From NCBI GenBank assembly GCA_007115705.1, contig QXEO01000722.1:2540098-2604097 (forward strand): DNA of 64,000 nt. Direction: 5' to 3'. Position 1 is the stretch's first letter, and every line of letters begins with the position of its first letter. The stretch comes from Dactylis glomerata (lineage: Eukaryota; Streptophyta; Magnoliopsida; Poales; Poaceae). Position numbers and translations under genes: made by a program. Positions 33,096-44,301 of this stretch are shown here, in pieces. The notes under the pieces are model-generated. The model made no database searches, was not told the origin of the DNA, and worked only from the letters and a program-made list of their open reading frames with translations.

Positions 33096-33706
33096 TGCTG
33101 CCAGGATGCTTGGACGAAATTCACAAGTTACCAAATCATAAAATTCGTCCAAGCCTTTATATGGTGCTGCATCACCTTATTTTATGGGTTAAACCCATGT
33201 ATTTTCATCATAGGTATTTTAGGGATTTTTTGGAGGCTGTTTGAGTGGAAATCGGCCCATCTAGGGTTATTTTCGGATGGCCCATTAGGGCTGTACGAAA
33301 ATCCCTGCCCTTTCCCTCATATATACCTCCTCCTAGCCATCATTAGAACTTGGATTTTGTTTAGTTAAAGACTTAGCCACGAGCTACTCTTCGCCATAGG
33401 CACAAGTGTCAAACCGACCTTTTGTACTACGCACAGACAGAATCTCACCTCTTCAATAAAGCCTTCATCTATATTCGTAATATCTTGATTGCATCTATAA
33501 TTCTTGCTGGTTCTTTGATTGCTTGTAGGGATTGATCTTCGTGATCAGGTTGATCTAGCTCCGGCGTGACCAATAGCCTCGGAAGTTGGTGTATCGATTG
33601 CTAAGGCGCAATGTCTCGCACGTTTGTAGTCGGATCATCAACGTCGACCTCCACCATAATCGATAGTTATCGTCTCATCGAAAGATCGGGCACCTTTATC
33701 CTATCA
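32768..33706 (+). repeat. Element B 3' LTR
   Basis: 939 bp, preceded by the purine tract AAGAAGGGGAGGA (32755-32767). TATA-like CATATATAC at 33318-33326; ends TATCCTATCA, followed by the duplicated target TATGA. Confidence 0.93.
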
Positions 33707-33711
33707 TATGA

Positions 33712-35448
33712 TGTTCTACATGATTAGAGGATTCCATAGACTACAAATTTGTAATTTTTGGATGGACAGAACAAAAGATATGAATTAAATAAGCTAACAG
33801 ATAGGTTTGATTCAATTTTAAAATAAATTAAATTTGAATAATGAAACTATGAATTATTAATGCACTATTGGATTCTACATGTTCTAAGGTTTCCAATGGT
33901 ATATTATTTGTTATTTTTCGAGTTACAGATCCAGAGATATGAATTATCAAATTTTGGACACAATTTAGATTCAAATTTCTATTTTGAAATCTATTTTAAA
34001 TCAGGAGCAGACACGTGGTTGTATTTGATTGGTCCATACTGGTTCGTTTGGATCTCGATTGTGAAACGTCAGATTTTAAGACGATCAGACGGATCAGATC
34101 GTCCAGTACCCCTTCACTTAAGTGAGGTGTTCCGGTCCTTTGGATCGTGATCCGATGATCGAGATGAAACAGAGGGGGAGAGGGGCTCCCCTAGGGTTTC
34201 GACGATCGCCGAAGTCGAGGTCTGCGTGCTGGAGTCGATCATCGGCGAGGTTCCAGTGGCTTCTGGACGATGGCAATGCTACGACGAGGCTCGGGAGAAC
34301 ACGGGGAGCTTGGTAGTGTGATCGACGTCCTCGATTGTGTGCAGGAGAGGAGGAGAGGGACGGCTGGAGGTGCGCAAGCGCAGGTGCACTTTGGGCTCGT
34401 GTTGATCCGCTCGTTCTGCTGTGAATTAAATGAGGCGAGGGGGCAGGGGAGGTGCCGTGTCGAGGTGCAGGGGATAGAAGAGATGGAGGAAGCTCTGGCT
34501 TACCGACGGCGTCGGATTGGGCCGGAGAAGTCCACATGCATGCGGCACTCCGATGAGCGATTGCGTTGATTAGGCGGCGTCTCATGCAGGGAGAAGAAAG
34601 GGGGTCGAGGAAGGATCTTCTGGGGTATTTATAGGCGGTGGCTTTCTTACAAAGGGGGCTAGGGTTGCGCGGAGAGAGGCGATGGATGGTCGAGGAGGCG
34701 TCGGGCTAGACCTGGACTCTGTCCTGAGGTGGGAGGCGATCCTGACGGGTGGGGTCTGGTTTCAGCTGCTGGAGGGGGGATGGCCGATACCGATTTGGTT
34801 CAGGGCATTGCTGGGCCACGGGCTGGATTAGGGATTGGGCCGAATAGCCTACCCTTGGCCCTTTTCTCTTTTCTGATTTATTTTCTTTTTCTATTTACTG
34901 ATTTTCTGGTTTTATTCAAACCTTTTTGCAAATTTCATTCAAATCAATTCAAACAAAATCCTAAAATATTCTATTGTTCACTGCAGTGTTTTAAATCAGT
35001 AATAAACCAAGTTTTCAAAATAAAATATGTTTTCCAATAAAACTTTATAAACACAACAATATGGACTTACTTGCATAAAAGAATTTGAATTTGGGTTTGA
35101 GAACAAATATTTTTATAAATAGAAGAATACTATTTGATAAGAATAATAATTGGAAGAAATCTCAATTATAGTTTTGAAAAGACAATCTTTATAAACATAT
35201 CTGTAAATTCATTCCTTTGCAAACAAACTTGCATAGGTTTGAATAAAAGAAAGAAAAATAATATTTTGATATTTAGTTTTCTTCAAAGAAGTTCTTCATG
35301 GAATAATAGAAAGTTTAAAATAGTTTTTCTAACAAAGCCTTTAAATAAACCAAAAAAGTTTTAAATCCCTATGAATTTTCAATCAATACACACAAAACAA
35401 AAGCAAAAAAAATTCCCCAAAAAATTGATGAAATCTTGGGATGTTACA
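33712..35448 (-). repeat. Solo LTR G, 5' half, minus orientation
   Basis: Continues solo LTR G after element B (TGTTCTACATG onward) and ends CTTGGGATGTTACA, the complement of the LTR start TGTAACATCCCAAG also seen at 45978. The following TATTA (35449-35453) matches 13295-13299. With 13300-15656 it totals about 4.09 kb. No internal domain or second LTR adjoins it, so it is a solo LTR. The GC-rich block at about 34120-34740 lies where element L's LTR has its GC-rich block but is poorly conserved with it, so G belongs to a related, older subfamily. Confidence 0.85.
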
Positions 35449-36209
35449 TATTACCACCTCTAATGCTGTTGTTCCAAGTGCTAGCAATCCTCTTACTTTG
35501 ATTAGTGTAGAGAAAACTCCCACTCCTTGTACTAAAAAGCCCAAAACTGCAAAAACTTTTTCTCAAAAGAGTGCTAAATTTTTTTGGAGTGTAGGAGATG
35601 ATAGGTCTATTTCTTTTAATGATTTTGATGTTGATGGCTGCAATATATCTGAAGTTATTTTGTTCTTGCAAAAGCTTGCTTTGAGTCCCAATGCTAGTTC
35701 TATAAATGTTGCTTTTACTAAGCATATTACAAATGCTCTCACGCAAATTAAGGATGAAAAGTTGAAACAAAAGGCCTCTATTCCCAAGAAGTTAGAAGAA
35801 TTTATGTGATCTAGGTGCTAGTATTTCTATTATGCCTAGAAAAATTTATGATATGCTTGATTTACCACCGCTTGAAAAGTGTTATTTTGATATTCCTCCT
35901 GCTGATGTTGCTAAGAAGAAACCTTTGGGAAGGATTAATGATGTTCTTATTATGGTTAACAATAACCTTGTTCCCATTGATTTCCTTGTCATGGATGTTG
36001 AATGCAATGCTTCATGTCCTATTATTTTGGGAAGACCCTTTCTTTAAACTGTAGGTGCCATCATTGATATGAATGAAGGCACCATTAAATATCATTTTCC
36101 ACTCAAGAAAGGTATGGAACACTTCCCTAGAAAGAGAAAGAAATTACTTTTTGACTCTATTCTTAGAGCAAATTATGAACTTGATGCTTCATCGCTTGAT
36201 ATTACTTGA
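35449..36209 (+). pseudogene. S1 gag C-terminus and aspartic protease, broken
   Basis: Resumes S1 in frame after solo LTR G. A Thr/Pro/Lys-rich linker leads to a stop TGA at 35807-35809. A new frame then gives an Athila-type protease: the active-site loop DLGASISIMP at about 35809, and the flap/back part FLVMDVECNASCPIILGRPF. A TAA follows at 36045-36047, and the frame afterwards (GAIIDMNEGTIKYHF) ends at TGA 36207-36209. RT, RNase H and integrase are absent; the non-coding 3' region follows directly. This gag-protease-only layout suggests a non-autonomous family, although the break before the protease may also hide a deletion. Confidence 0.83.
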
Positions 36210-37851
36210 TTTGCACTTTCTACGCCTAGCTCAAAGGCGTTAAAGAAAAGCACTCTTGGGAGATAACCCATTGTTTTACTTTCAGTTCTTTTTCTTTTAT
36301 TTGATTCTTGGAAGTTATTAATACTGTAATGACCTCTCCTTATCATTTTTATTTTGTTTTTGTGCCAAGAGAAACCTCTAATTTGAGTGAGGTAAGATTT
36401 GGGGAAGTTGCTGCCCTGAAACAGATTTTGGTGCTGCACCATAAAAATTTGTGAAACTTCTCAGTATATCTTTTTGACCTGCGATTTCTTGTGCATATGC
36501 CCCAGGTTATTTCCAAACTTTCATTAGTTTTACACTTCTTAATTTGAGCAACAGAAAACCTTCGAAAAATCGATCTTTGTTAGCTGTTCTGTTTTGACAG
36601 ATTTCTGCCACTATTTGTGTTTGCCTCTCGATCGCTTTCTTTTTGAGTTCTTTTGATCACGGAACTTTTGGGGAAGTTGCTACAGTAGTATATGCCTTAT
36701 ATGTGGTGTTTTTGAGTTGAAACCTGAACCAAAAAGGATTGATTCATTGTTATGCTTACACTAATGTTGCTAATAGAATTATGTTGAGTTTTGTATGAAG
36801 GAAGTTTTCAAGTGTACGGATTGGAGAATGATGAGATGAGGTGAAGAATGGACAAAAGCTCAAGCTTGGGGATGCCCACGCACCCCAAGAAATATCCAAG
36901 AGGTACAAGCATCAAAGCTTGGGGATGCCCCCGAGGCACCCCTTCTTCATCGGCAAAAATCAGGTCACCTTTCAACACACTATATTTTTATTGCTTATGC
37001 ACTATGCGTTTTTCTTGGAGCGTCTTTACTTTAGTTTTCAGTTTTGTTTTGTTTTTTTACTGCAATAAATGGTTGGACCCCAACAAATTTCTTTTGGAGA
37101 AGATATACTCATTTTCATTTGCCAAGAACACTCTGTTTTTCACTCTTATCGTTCAACGAGTGTTCTCTTTTTCTAAAAATTGCGTTTAGCTTTCATTTTT
37201 CGCCTTGATTTTTGTTCAGATCTTATTATATCTTTGCATCAAGGTGTATTTTGACCTCTGGTCCATGTTGGTATTCATCAAAAGAGTTGTTTTAAAAAGG
37301 TTCAAATGGTGTTGGAAAAGAGAAAAAGTTTCATGCAAAAAAGTGGTACAAAAAGGAGCGTGTGTAGACTGCGGCTTAGGCTTTTGCATGTCGTGCTTGA
37401 TGTCATTTTGATAGTATGCTTAGTGATTTTTGCTGTAGCATGACTTGTCTCAAATGACTAAGATTGCTTAATGAGCCTTTGAAAAAATCATGCATTGTTT
37501 TTATTATGTGGAAGCATTTATTTGGTTTTCTCCTTTGATGCTTTAATTGGGTTGACTTGGCGCATGCTTACGCATGTTGACTACAAAATAAGTCACCTAT
37601 AGCCTCTATGATCATTTGGTTTTTGACTTGTGATACCACTTTATGCTTCTTTCAATGGGGTTTTGTCGCTTTGCATGATTATGGCCATTATTGCTCTCTT
37701 AGTTGGTCGCTCCCAGTCTTTTGCTAGCCCTCATTTTCAATGATGTTGAGTCTTCACCTTCTACCTTTATGCACCATCTAAGAGAGCATAGTTGTCATTT
37801 TGAGTTTAATGTGCATTGTCCGAAAGTTATCATTGATTGACTCATGATTAT
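36210..37851 (+). other. S1 non-coding 3' region, truncated
   Basis: No ORF of substance. It matches S2 from about 53160 onward, starting with GCCTAGCTCAAAGG and CACTCTTGGGAGATAACCCA. AAGCTTGGGGATG occurs at 36862-36874 and 36915-36927, as in S2. Compared with S2, about 900 bases are missing after about 37730. It stops where element E begins. Confidence 0.85.
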
Positions 37852-38790
37852 TGATGAGGACATCCCTACGGTTGATACAACCGTTGCACCTATAGCCACA
37901 CTTCCTCATGTTCCACAATTCCAAGGACCTCTCACAAGAGCTCGTGCACGCCAACTGAATTATCAGGTACTTTCGTTTCTAGGAACTATTCCTAATATTT
38001 ATGAGAATATGATGCTGCCTAAATCAGATGTGTTTATGTTACTTAGGAATGATGGGCCTAGCATGGATGAGAGGGACAAGCATTGGAGCATGATCATGCA
38101 TGGAGATGATGGTAGCAATCGTGTGAGGATTCAGGATGACGTTGCAAGTGAAGATTTCCGAACTTTGAAGCCACCATAATGATGCAAGGATGCTTGGACG
38201 AAATTCACAAGTTACCAAATCATAAAATTCGTCCAAGGCTTTATATGGTGCTACGTCACCTTATTTTATGGGTTAAACCCATATATTTTCATCCTAGGTA
38301 TTTTAGGGATTTTCAGGAGGCTGTTTGAGTGGAAAAGGGCCCATCAAGGGCTATTTTCGGATGGCCCATCAGGGTTGTACGAAAATCCCTGCCCTTTCCC
38401 TCATATATAGCTCCTCCTGGCCATCATTAGAACTTGGATTTTGTTTAGTTAAAGACTTAGCCACGAGCTACTCTTCACCATAGGCACAAGTGTCAAACCG
38501 ACATTCTGTACTACACACAGACAGAATCCCACCTCTTTAATAAGGCCTTCATCTATATTCGCAATATCTTGATTGCAACTATAATTCTTGCTGGTTCTTC
38601 GATTGCTTGCAGGGATTGATCCTCGTGATCAGGTTGATCTAGCTCCGACGTGATCAATAGCCTCGGAAGTTGGTGTATCGATTGCTAAGGCGCAACGACT
38701 CGCACGTTTGTAGTCGGATCGTCAACGTCGACCTCCACCATAATCGATAGTTATCGTCTCATCGAAAGATCGGGCACCTTTACCCTATCA
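37852..38790 (+). repeat. Element E 5' LTR
   Basis: TGATGAGGACATCCCTACGG to TACCCTATCA. The pol C-terminal tail is readable through TAA at 38177-38179. TATA-like CATATATAG at 38402-38410. Confidence 0.92.
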
Positions 38791-38792
38791 AG

Positions 38793-38802
38793 TGGTATCA
38801 GA
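38793..38802 (+). other. Element E primer-binding site (initiator tRNA-Met type)
   Basis: TGGTATCAGA two bases after the LTR end. Confidence 0.85.
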
Positions 38803-39855
38803 TTTCGGGTTTCTCGGTGAGATCTTACAGTTTTTGTCGTTTAGATTGCATCTATTCTTCTTCCTATAAACCATAAAAAGCCAAAAAAAATTAGGTTTCG
38901 ATCCGTATCCTAGAAACACTTTTGGGCCTTTTGCATCTTTTCTTTTCAGTATTTGCTTTGTTGAATTCTAGTCTGCATCGTCATGTCCAGTGCTGGTTTT
39001 ACATCTAGATCTTTAGAGTTTCGAGTTCTGGTCATAGCCATCACCACCGCCACCACCGATTTCGCTATCATCACCGCCACCACCGATTCGTCCATCACCA
39101 CCGCCACCACCAATTCCGCTATCACCACCGCCATACACTTTTTTTGTTTTCCTACTCTTGCTTTCCATCATTGTAGATCCGATCCGAGTTGTAACTTGAT
39201 CCGAGTTCCAGAAAGTTTCGGCCAGCAGGAAAGAAGAGGGGAGAGCAAAAAAAGTCTAGAAACTCCTCCGAATTTTTTTTCGGCCTATATTGGTTTTAGG
39301 CTTCTGGGATCATTTTGAGCTATACGCCATTATGGTGAAAAAAATTGGCGTCTACACACTTTCCGGAGCAGTTTTGTGCAGTTTTCAGAAATTTCAAAAA
39401 AAAATCTTGATCCTATCCCGATATTTCACCTTGCTGATCGTTTTGAGACACTTTCCATCATAGTGATTTTTGCCTCATTCGCGCGCTGTTCAGAGCACTG
39501 CTGCCTGTTGCTTTTCAGTGTCGCGGCGTGACTTGTGGTGTTCTAGGCTCGCGTCTCTAGCTTGGGATAGTCTAGGACCAGCACAGTACCATCGTGGAGC
39601 TGTTATTCAACCTTGCATTGCTGTTTTGAAATTGTTGCTACAGATATTGCAGCCACCCAGAGCTCCAGATATTCCTACACCATGCGTTGACACCACCTGG
39701 CAATCGCTCTATTCAATCTTCCTGAAGTTTGATCACGATGGTTGCTGATCGCCACCTGCTGCAGGGTAAGAATGGGTAAGAGTATTGGTTTGCTTGATAG
39801 ATTAAGCATTTTCCACCCCTGTTCGTGTTGCATCTCTATCTTTAGCGTACTAATC
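38803..39855 (+). other. Element E leader
   Basis: Ends like the B leader (GGGTAAGAGTATTGGTTTGC, then the gag ATG), but the middle part, about 39180-39480, does not match B or C. A 27-bp minisatellite lies at 39040-39132. Confidence 0.7.
39040..39132 (+). repeat. 27-bp minisatellite in the element E leader
   Basis: Three units of 27 bases (39040-39066, 39067-39093, 39094-39120) and a partial fourth. Each starts ATCAYCACCGCCACCACC and is read in one frame as ITTATTDFA-like nonapeptides. Confidence 0.85.
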
Positions 39856-40792
39856 ATGCCACCAGACAACACCGAGACACCGCCACTGGAGGGTGAAGCC
39901 TTGCAGGCTCACGTCACCAAACTTTTGTCTGATCATATGCAGGATGTGGACAAGCGTTTCAGTGACACGATGGAGCAACTTGAGGGACTCGAGACCACCT
40001 TCACCGCCAAACTCGACGCTAAATTCCAGGAGGTGCTAGCACGCTTACCACCACCACAGCCGACTCGCGTGGCTCCTCCACCGACCTTTGTGGGACATGC
40101 ACAGCGTGTTCTCCATCCACCCGCACAAACTTCGGCTGCGGGTGCTGCTGCGGGCACTGCGGCTGCTGGCGTTGCAGGAGCTACGGGTGTTACACAGACC
40201 CGTGATGCATAGTTCGATGATTATTACAGAGAAGATGAGTACGAGGGCGAGTACGCGGACGACTTCACAGTTGATCAACCACCTGGCCGTCCTAGGCCCT
40301 ACATTCACCGTCCACCTCCTCGTCCGTTGGTACGTGATGATGACCATGTTGCTAAACTAAAATTAATTGTTCCAACGTTTGATGGTCGCTATAACCCTGA
40401 TGCATACCTCTCTTGGGAATTAGAATTAGACCAGCGTTTTGCATGCTTAAATTATCCCGAGGATAGATGTGTTAGTGCTGCTACTTGTGAGTTCACTAGT
40501 TTTGCTTCCATATGGTGGTCTGAATACTGTCGTGCTAATCATGCTAATCCAATCACTACGTGGGATGCTTTAAAAAATGCTATGCGTATTCGTTTTGTTC
40601 CACCCTATTATCAGCGTTCCATGCTTACCAAATTAGCACATCTAGATCAAGGCAAAAATTCTAGAGGATTACTATCAGGAGTTGCAAACTGGCATGCTGC
40701 GTTGTGGTATAGAGGAGGATAATGAAGCATTAATGGCATGATTCATAGGCGGGTTAAATAAGGAAATTCAGACCATTCATAGGCGGGTTAAA
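39856..40792 (+). pseudogene. Element E gag, truncated and broken
   Basis: ATG at 39856 (MPPDNTETPP). The N-terminal coiled-coil-like part and Ala-rich linker are intact up to TAG at 40210-40212 (Gln in element B). The same frame then reads through the capsid-like domain (LSWELELDQRFACLNY, FASIWWSEYC). A 2-base deletion near 40661 shifts the frame after DQGKNS, where B reads SVEDYYQE. The gene ends in the junction with element L at about 40740-40792, before any zinc knuckle. Confidence 0.9.
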
Positions 40793-43700
40793 CTGACCCT
40801 ACTTTCCCTTGCAACCTCCAGACCACGAGACGATGCCCCCTACTCCTCCAACTTCCCCTCTCCATTCTACCCTCTTTTCCCTCGCTCAAATCGCCTCCCA
40901 CAAGTCAAAATCGCTCACCGGAAAACTCCTAGTATCGCGGCCAATTCGAGCCGTTGTCGTCAACTCCGTGAGCAAGAGGCTCTGGTTCCTAGTCCTTTCT
41001 CTTCCCCTCTTCTTTGCGCATCCTCTCAGACCATTTCCTCTTCTTCTCTCTCAGCATTTCGGCAGATCGAAGTCGACCGGACTCGCCGATGCTTGGAAAT
41101 CCCTCCGTCCGTCAGTCGCCGTCGCAGGAGACAACGCCCGGACTCATCGACCAAGCGAGCAACCTCACCGAGCCTTTCTGCACCTCGTCGACCTCTCCAT
41201 CACCTCCGGGAACACCTACAACGTCGTCGTCGTCGTCTATTCTAGAGCTGCACCTCGCCGGCGCTTCGCCAGAACCCTAGCCACCGGTGAGATCATCTCC
41301 CGCACCTCTATTCACCGTCGGATCGAGATCCAAGCGTCATGACAGAATCTTTAACCGAAGGGGTACGAGCAGATCTCAGCCGCCCATAAAACATTAAATC
41401 AAACGGCTAGAGATCATGATCCATGCGAATCGGTACCGTCCAACCCGATAGCGCCACATGTCGGCCCTCTGTTCTTTTAGAGTTTCATTTTAGATTTTAA
41501 ACCAGAATATGCCTAAATCTTAGAAAATTCATATCTCCTGATCTGTGAATCCAAAAATAGCAAATAATATATCATTGGAATCCTACAAATGTGTAGACTC
41601 CAAATGTGCAATAATATTACATGGTTACTGTACAAAATTTTGAAGTGAATTTCAAATGATTTAAATAGCACTTTAATACCAAATAATTCATATCTTTTGC
41701 TCTGGTCATCCAAAAATAACAAATTTGTAGTCTATGGATTCCTCAGAACATGTAGAACACTTTAGAATCAAGAAACACCAAAGTTGATACGTGCACAAAC
41801 TTGGTACTTCCAAATCTATCCAAATCAATACTATGGTCATAATTTGAATTCTAAAAAAGATTTTAGAATGAATACAATTCCAGCAACTTTGTGTCACTGT
41901 CTCCTATCCAGTAGCAACACTATCCAAATTATTTGAAAACCTTTGTAAACATTCAAATCCAAATATGAGGATTTGAGTATTTACTTTATAAGATTAATTC
42001 TATATTTCATTTCAATATGTTTCCTTCTGCAAAAATGAATCATATGATCATACCCATCTAACCCTACCATGTTGACTCTTTATCATCACCCAATATCATG
42101 CCAATCTTATCCTTGTGGGCCTAGTTCATAATATTCAAATTACACTTGAGTAATTTGAGTAAATACTGAAATATCTCAATTAAGTTCTCCTTTGCTAGTT
42201 ATGGTGATACACTCTACCCCATGCCACACATATCTTAAACCATTCAAATACACTATCATTCATGTATCATAACCAATACTAGTTTGAATTCTACAAAAAA
42301 GAATTTAAAACTTTGGATTGGCCCAATCTTGAGATTATAACCCTAGCATAAATTAAATCTTTTGTCCAAGAAAAATCTTGTGGCCAATAAGCCACCATCT
42401 TTTTGAATAACCTACATACTTGTTCAACCCCATGCCAACTTCATCATATTGGTCTATATTGAACTATTCAATTTACAGATGAGTTAATTGAGTAATTCAA
42501 TGTATCACCAATACACACCCCAAGCCTATGTGTAACTTATACTATTATGAATAAGTGTTGTCACACTTTATTCAGTAGTGTTTTGTTGCAGTATTCTATA
42601 CTTATGTGAATCTACTCACATGAGTCATCTCTAAACTCTAACCATGCTTATGCCAAGCATCATATTTTTTATCATTTCATTGTAATCTTGGAGGATCAAT
42701 CCTTTTCAATCATTTGACTTTCCTATCCAAACTCTAAATCCATATAGTGTAAGTCAAGTTTCAAGCCATATCTCACTCATCATAGAAATCATAAGAAATT
42801 TAAATTGTTGAACCAACCCATTTCAATTGTTTGCATTGCTTGATCTTGTTTCTCTTGGACCAGTGTGTTTATGATTGTGTACTTCTATTGCTATAGATTG
42901 AAAGGAGAGAACGTGTCTTTTTGAGAGAAGTGAAAGGGTTTGAACTCCAAAAAGGCAAGTGACACACATGCTTCTACCTATTTTTACTACTGCATTAGTG
43001 TTTTCAGTAGTATGCATGATAGGTGGAATATTCAACTATTTTATAAAATGCTTAGATCCTAGTAGTGTGTAGCTATCCTTTAAACCCCACCTGTTAGGAT
43101 GCTAAATACTTTGAAAAATATTGATGCCATGCTTTGATCACTTGTTAAAGTTGTTTTATGAACAAATTAAGAACTTCAACTAAAATGAATCACCTGGGTG
43201 GATTGGTTTGATAAGAAGAGTGCATTGTAGGTGACTTCTGGGGCACAGGCCTCGTCGAGAGGATGTGTACTCAGAATGCCACTCGGGACGGCCACCCAGG
43301 AACAAAGAGATTAATATGTCTTCTATGCTTTAGACTACTTCTAGTGCAGCCTTATGACAATATGGGCTCTGTCTTGACTGATTAAGATGTGAGGGTTCAA
43401 CTTGTGTGCAAGATATTGGCTGGTAGCAGAATTATAGGTGGGAATGGATCTTGCCAGTATGGTTGCTCTCTCCTTCTGAAAGGTCTTGTCGTATTCTTCT
43501 CTCTGGGAAGAATGGGTCTTAAGGTGAAAGTGCACAACCCCTGTAGGGTGTCAAACTAATCGATCAGCTGTGTCCCCGGTTATGGACAATTTGAGTCTCT
43601 AGACATGGAATGTACTGAAGAATCTCATCACTGTTTTTGAATGATTAAAATTTGTCTAGAAACCCCTAGGATAGGGGCTCAGGGCCATTCACTCCGAGGG

Positions 43701-44301
43701 GTGGTGGTTTTTGTTATTCTGACTTTGTTGAATTTCGCCCAGTGCTACATAACTTGCAACTATGTAGTATTTGAGGGTTATCTCGACCCTTGAAAAATAA
43801 AATTTTGAAAGAAAGTTTTGAGAAAGAATTGTAGGACAAAATTGGCTTTATGCAAATTTGCCAAAGAGATCCACCAGCCAAATATCATGTAGCTAGTTCT
43901 TTCACAACAGCCACCAAATATGTGTCATTTGCCAGTACATCATTGTACTGACCCCCATTTATGGGGCTGCATATTCAAGTGTGCAGGATATTCTGAGGAG
44001 GAGTAAGTTGGTAGGATCTCGATTCTACATTCCAACATGACTGCTTGTGGCGCATGGTGAAGATGGAGGCTCACTGCATCCTAGTTTCCATTGTGTTTAT
44101 GCTGTATTGAACTCTGTCATTTGAGCTAGTCCATGTGACTAAGCTAGTTTGTAAAGGTTAAAGAATTATCTATCTGGATCTGCGTTGTAATCTTTGATAC
44201 TTTGCAATGAATACTATATTTTGTTCTGTGGTGCTATCAGTGATCCAAGGAATAGCACTTAACATAGGTGTTCTACCTTAATCCAAAGGTGGGGCGTTAC
44301 A
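40793..44301 (+). repeat. Element L 5' LTR, lacking its first ~760 bases
   Basis: Nearly collinear with 46733-50211, with scattered substitutions and a small insertion at about 43703-43718 relative to the other copy. A GC-rich part (40850-41340) includes a 177-codon ORF at 40809-41342, shorter in the other copy, and then CCACCGGTGAGATC, which resembles a splice donor. The rest is AT-rich and non-coding. Confidence 0.88.

Larger units (their letters stand above)
15657..33706 (+). mobile_element. CRM-type element B, full-length but decayed, with two elements inserted in it
   Basis: LTRs at 15657-16594 (938 bp) and 32768-33706 (939 bp) start TGATGAGGACATCCC and end CCTATCA. The target TATGA is duplicated at 15652-15656 and 33707-33711. 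Between them lie a leader, gag and pol in the usual order, interrupted by element C after 18021 (target GTGCT) and element D after 27339 (target CCATG). Without the insertions B would be about 7.8 kb. LTR divergence is about 4 percent by eye, more than in C or D, as expected for the host of both. Gag-pol has many stops and frameshifts, so B is dead. Confidence 0.94.
2407..37851 (+). mobile_element. Athila-like Ty3/gypsy element S1, gag-protease only, multiply interrupted and 3'-truncated
   Basis: Collecting the pieces 2407-2772, 10689-13299 and 35449-37851 gives one element: an LTR starting TGATATGTCTC and ending CGCATCA, a primer-binding site matching tRNA-Asp, a gag-protease pseudogene and a long non-coding 3' region. 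The LTR and 3' region match the complete element S2 at 50748-57721. Interruptions are element A in the LTR (target CCCTT on both sides) and solo LTR G in gag (target TATTA on both sides). The 3' end is lost where element E starts at 37852, and no S1 3' LTR appears in the window. No reverse transcriptase or integrase is present, so it was probably non-autonomous. It looks like the very common TGATACGTCTCC-type Athila-lineage families of Triticeae; the family name needs a TE library. Confidence 0.85.
37852..40792 (+). mobile_element. CRM-type element E (B family), 3'-truncated in gag
   Basis: A 939-bp 5' LTR (37852-38790) very similar to the B LTRs, a primer-binding site, a leader and the first half of gag. 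It ends near 40792 in a rearranged junction with element L. No pol or 3' LTR is present, so no target duplication can be verified; the five bases before it are ATTAT. It lies inside the 3' region of S1. Confidence 0.9.

Noticed and set aside
34118..34585. 155-codon minus-strand ORF
   Set aside because: It lies in the GC-rich block of solo LTR G; no matching protein in the related L LTRs, Pro/Ser/Arg-rich composition typical of chance frames.
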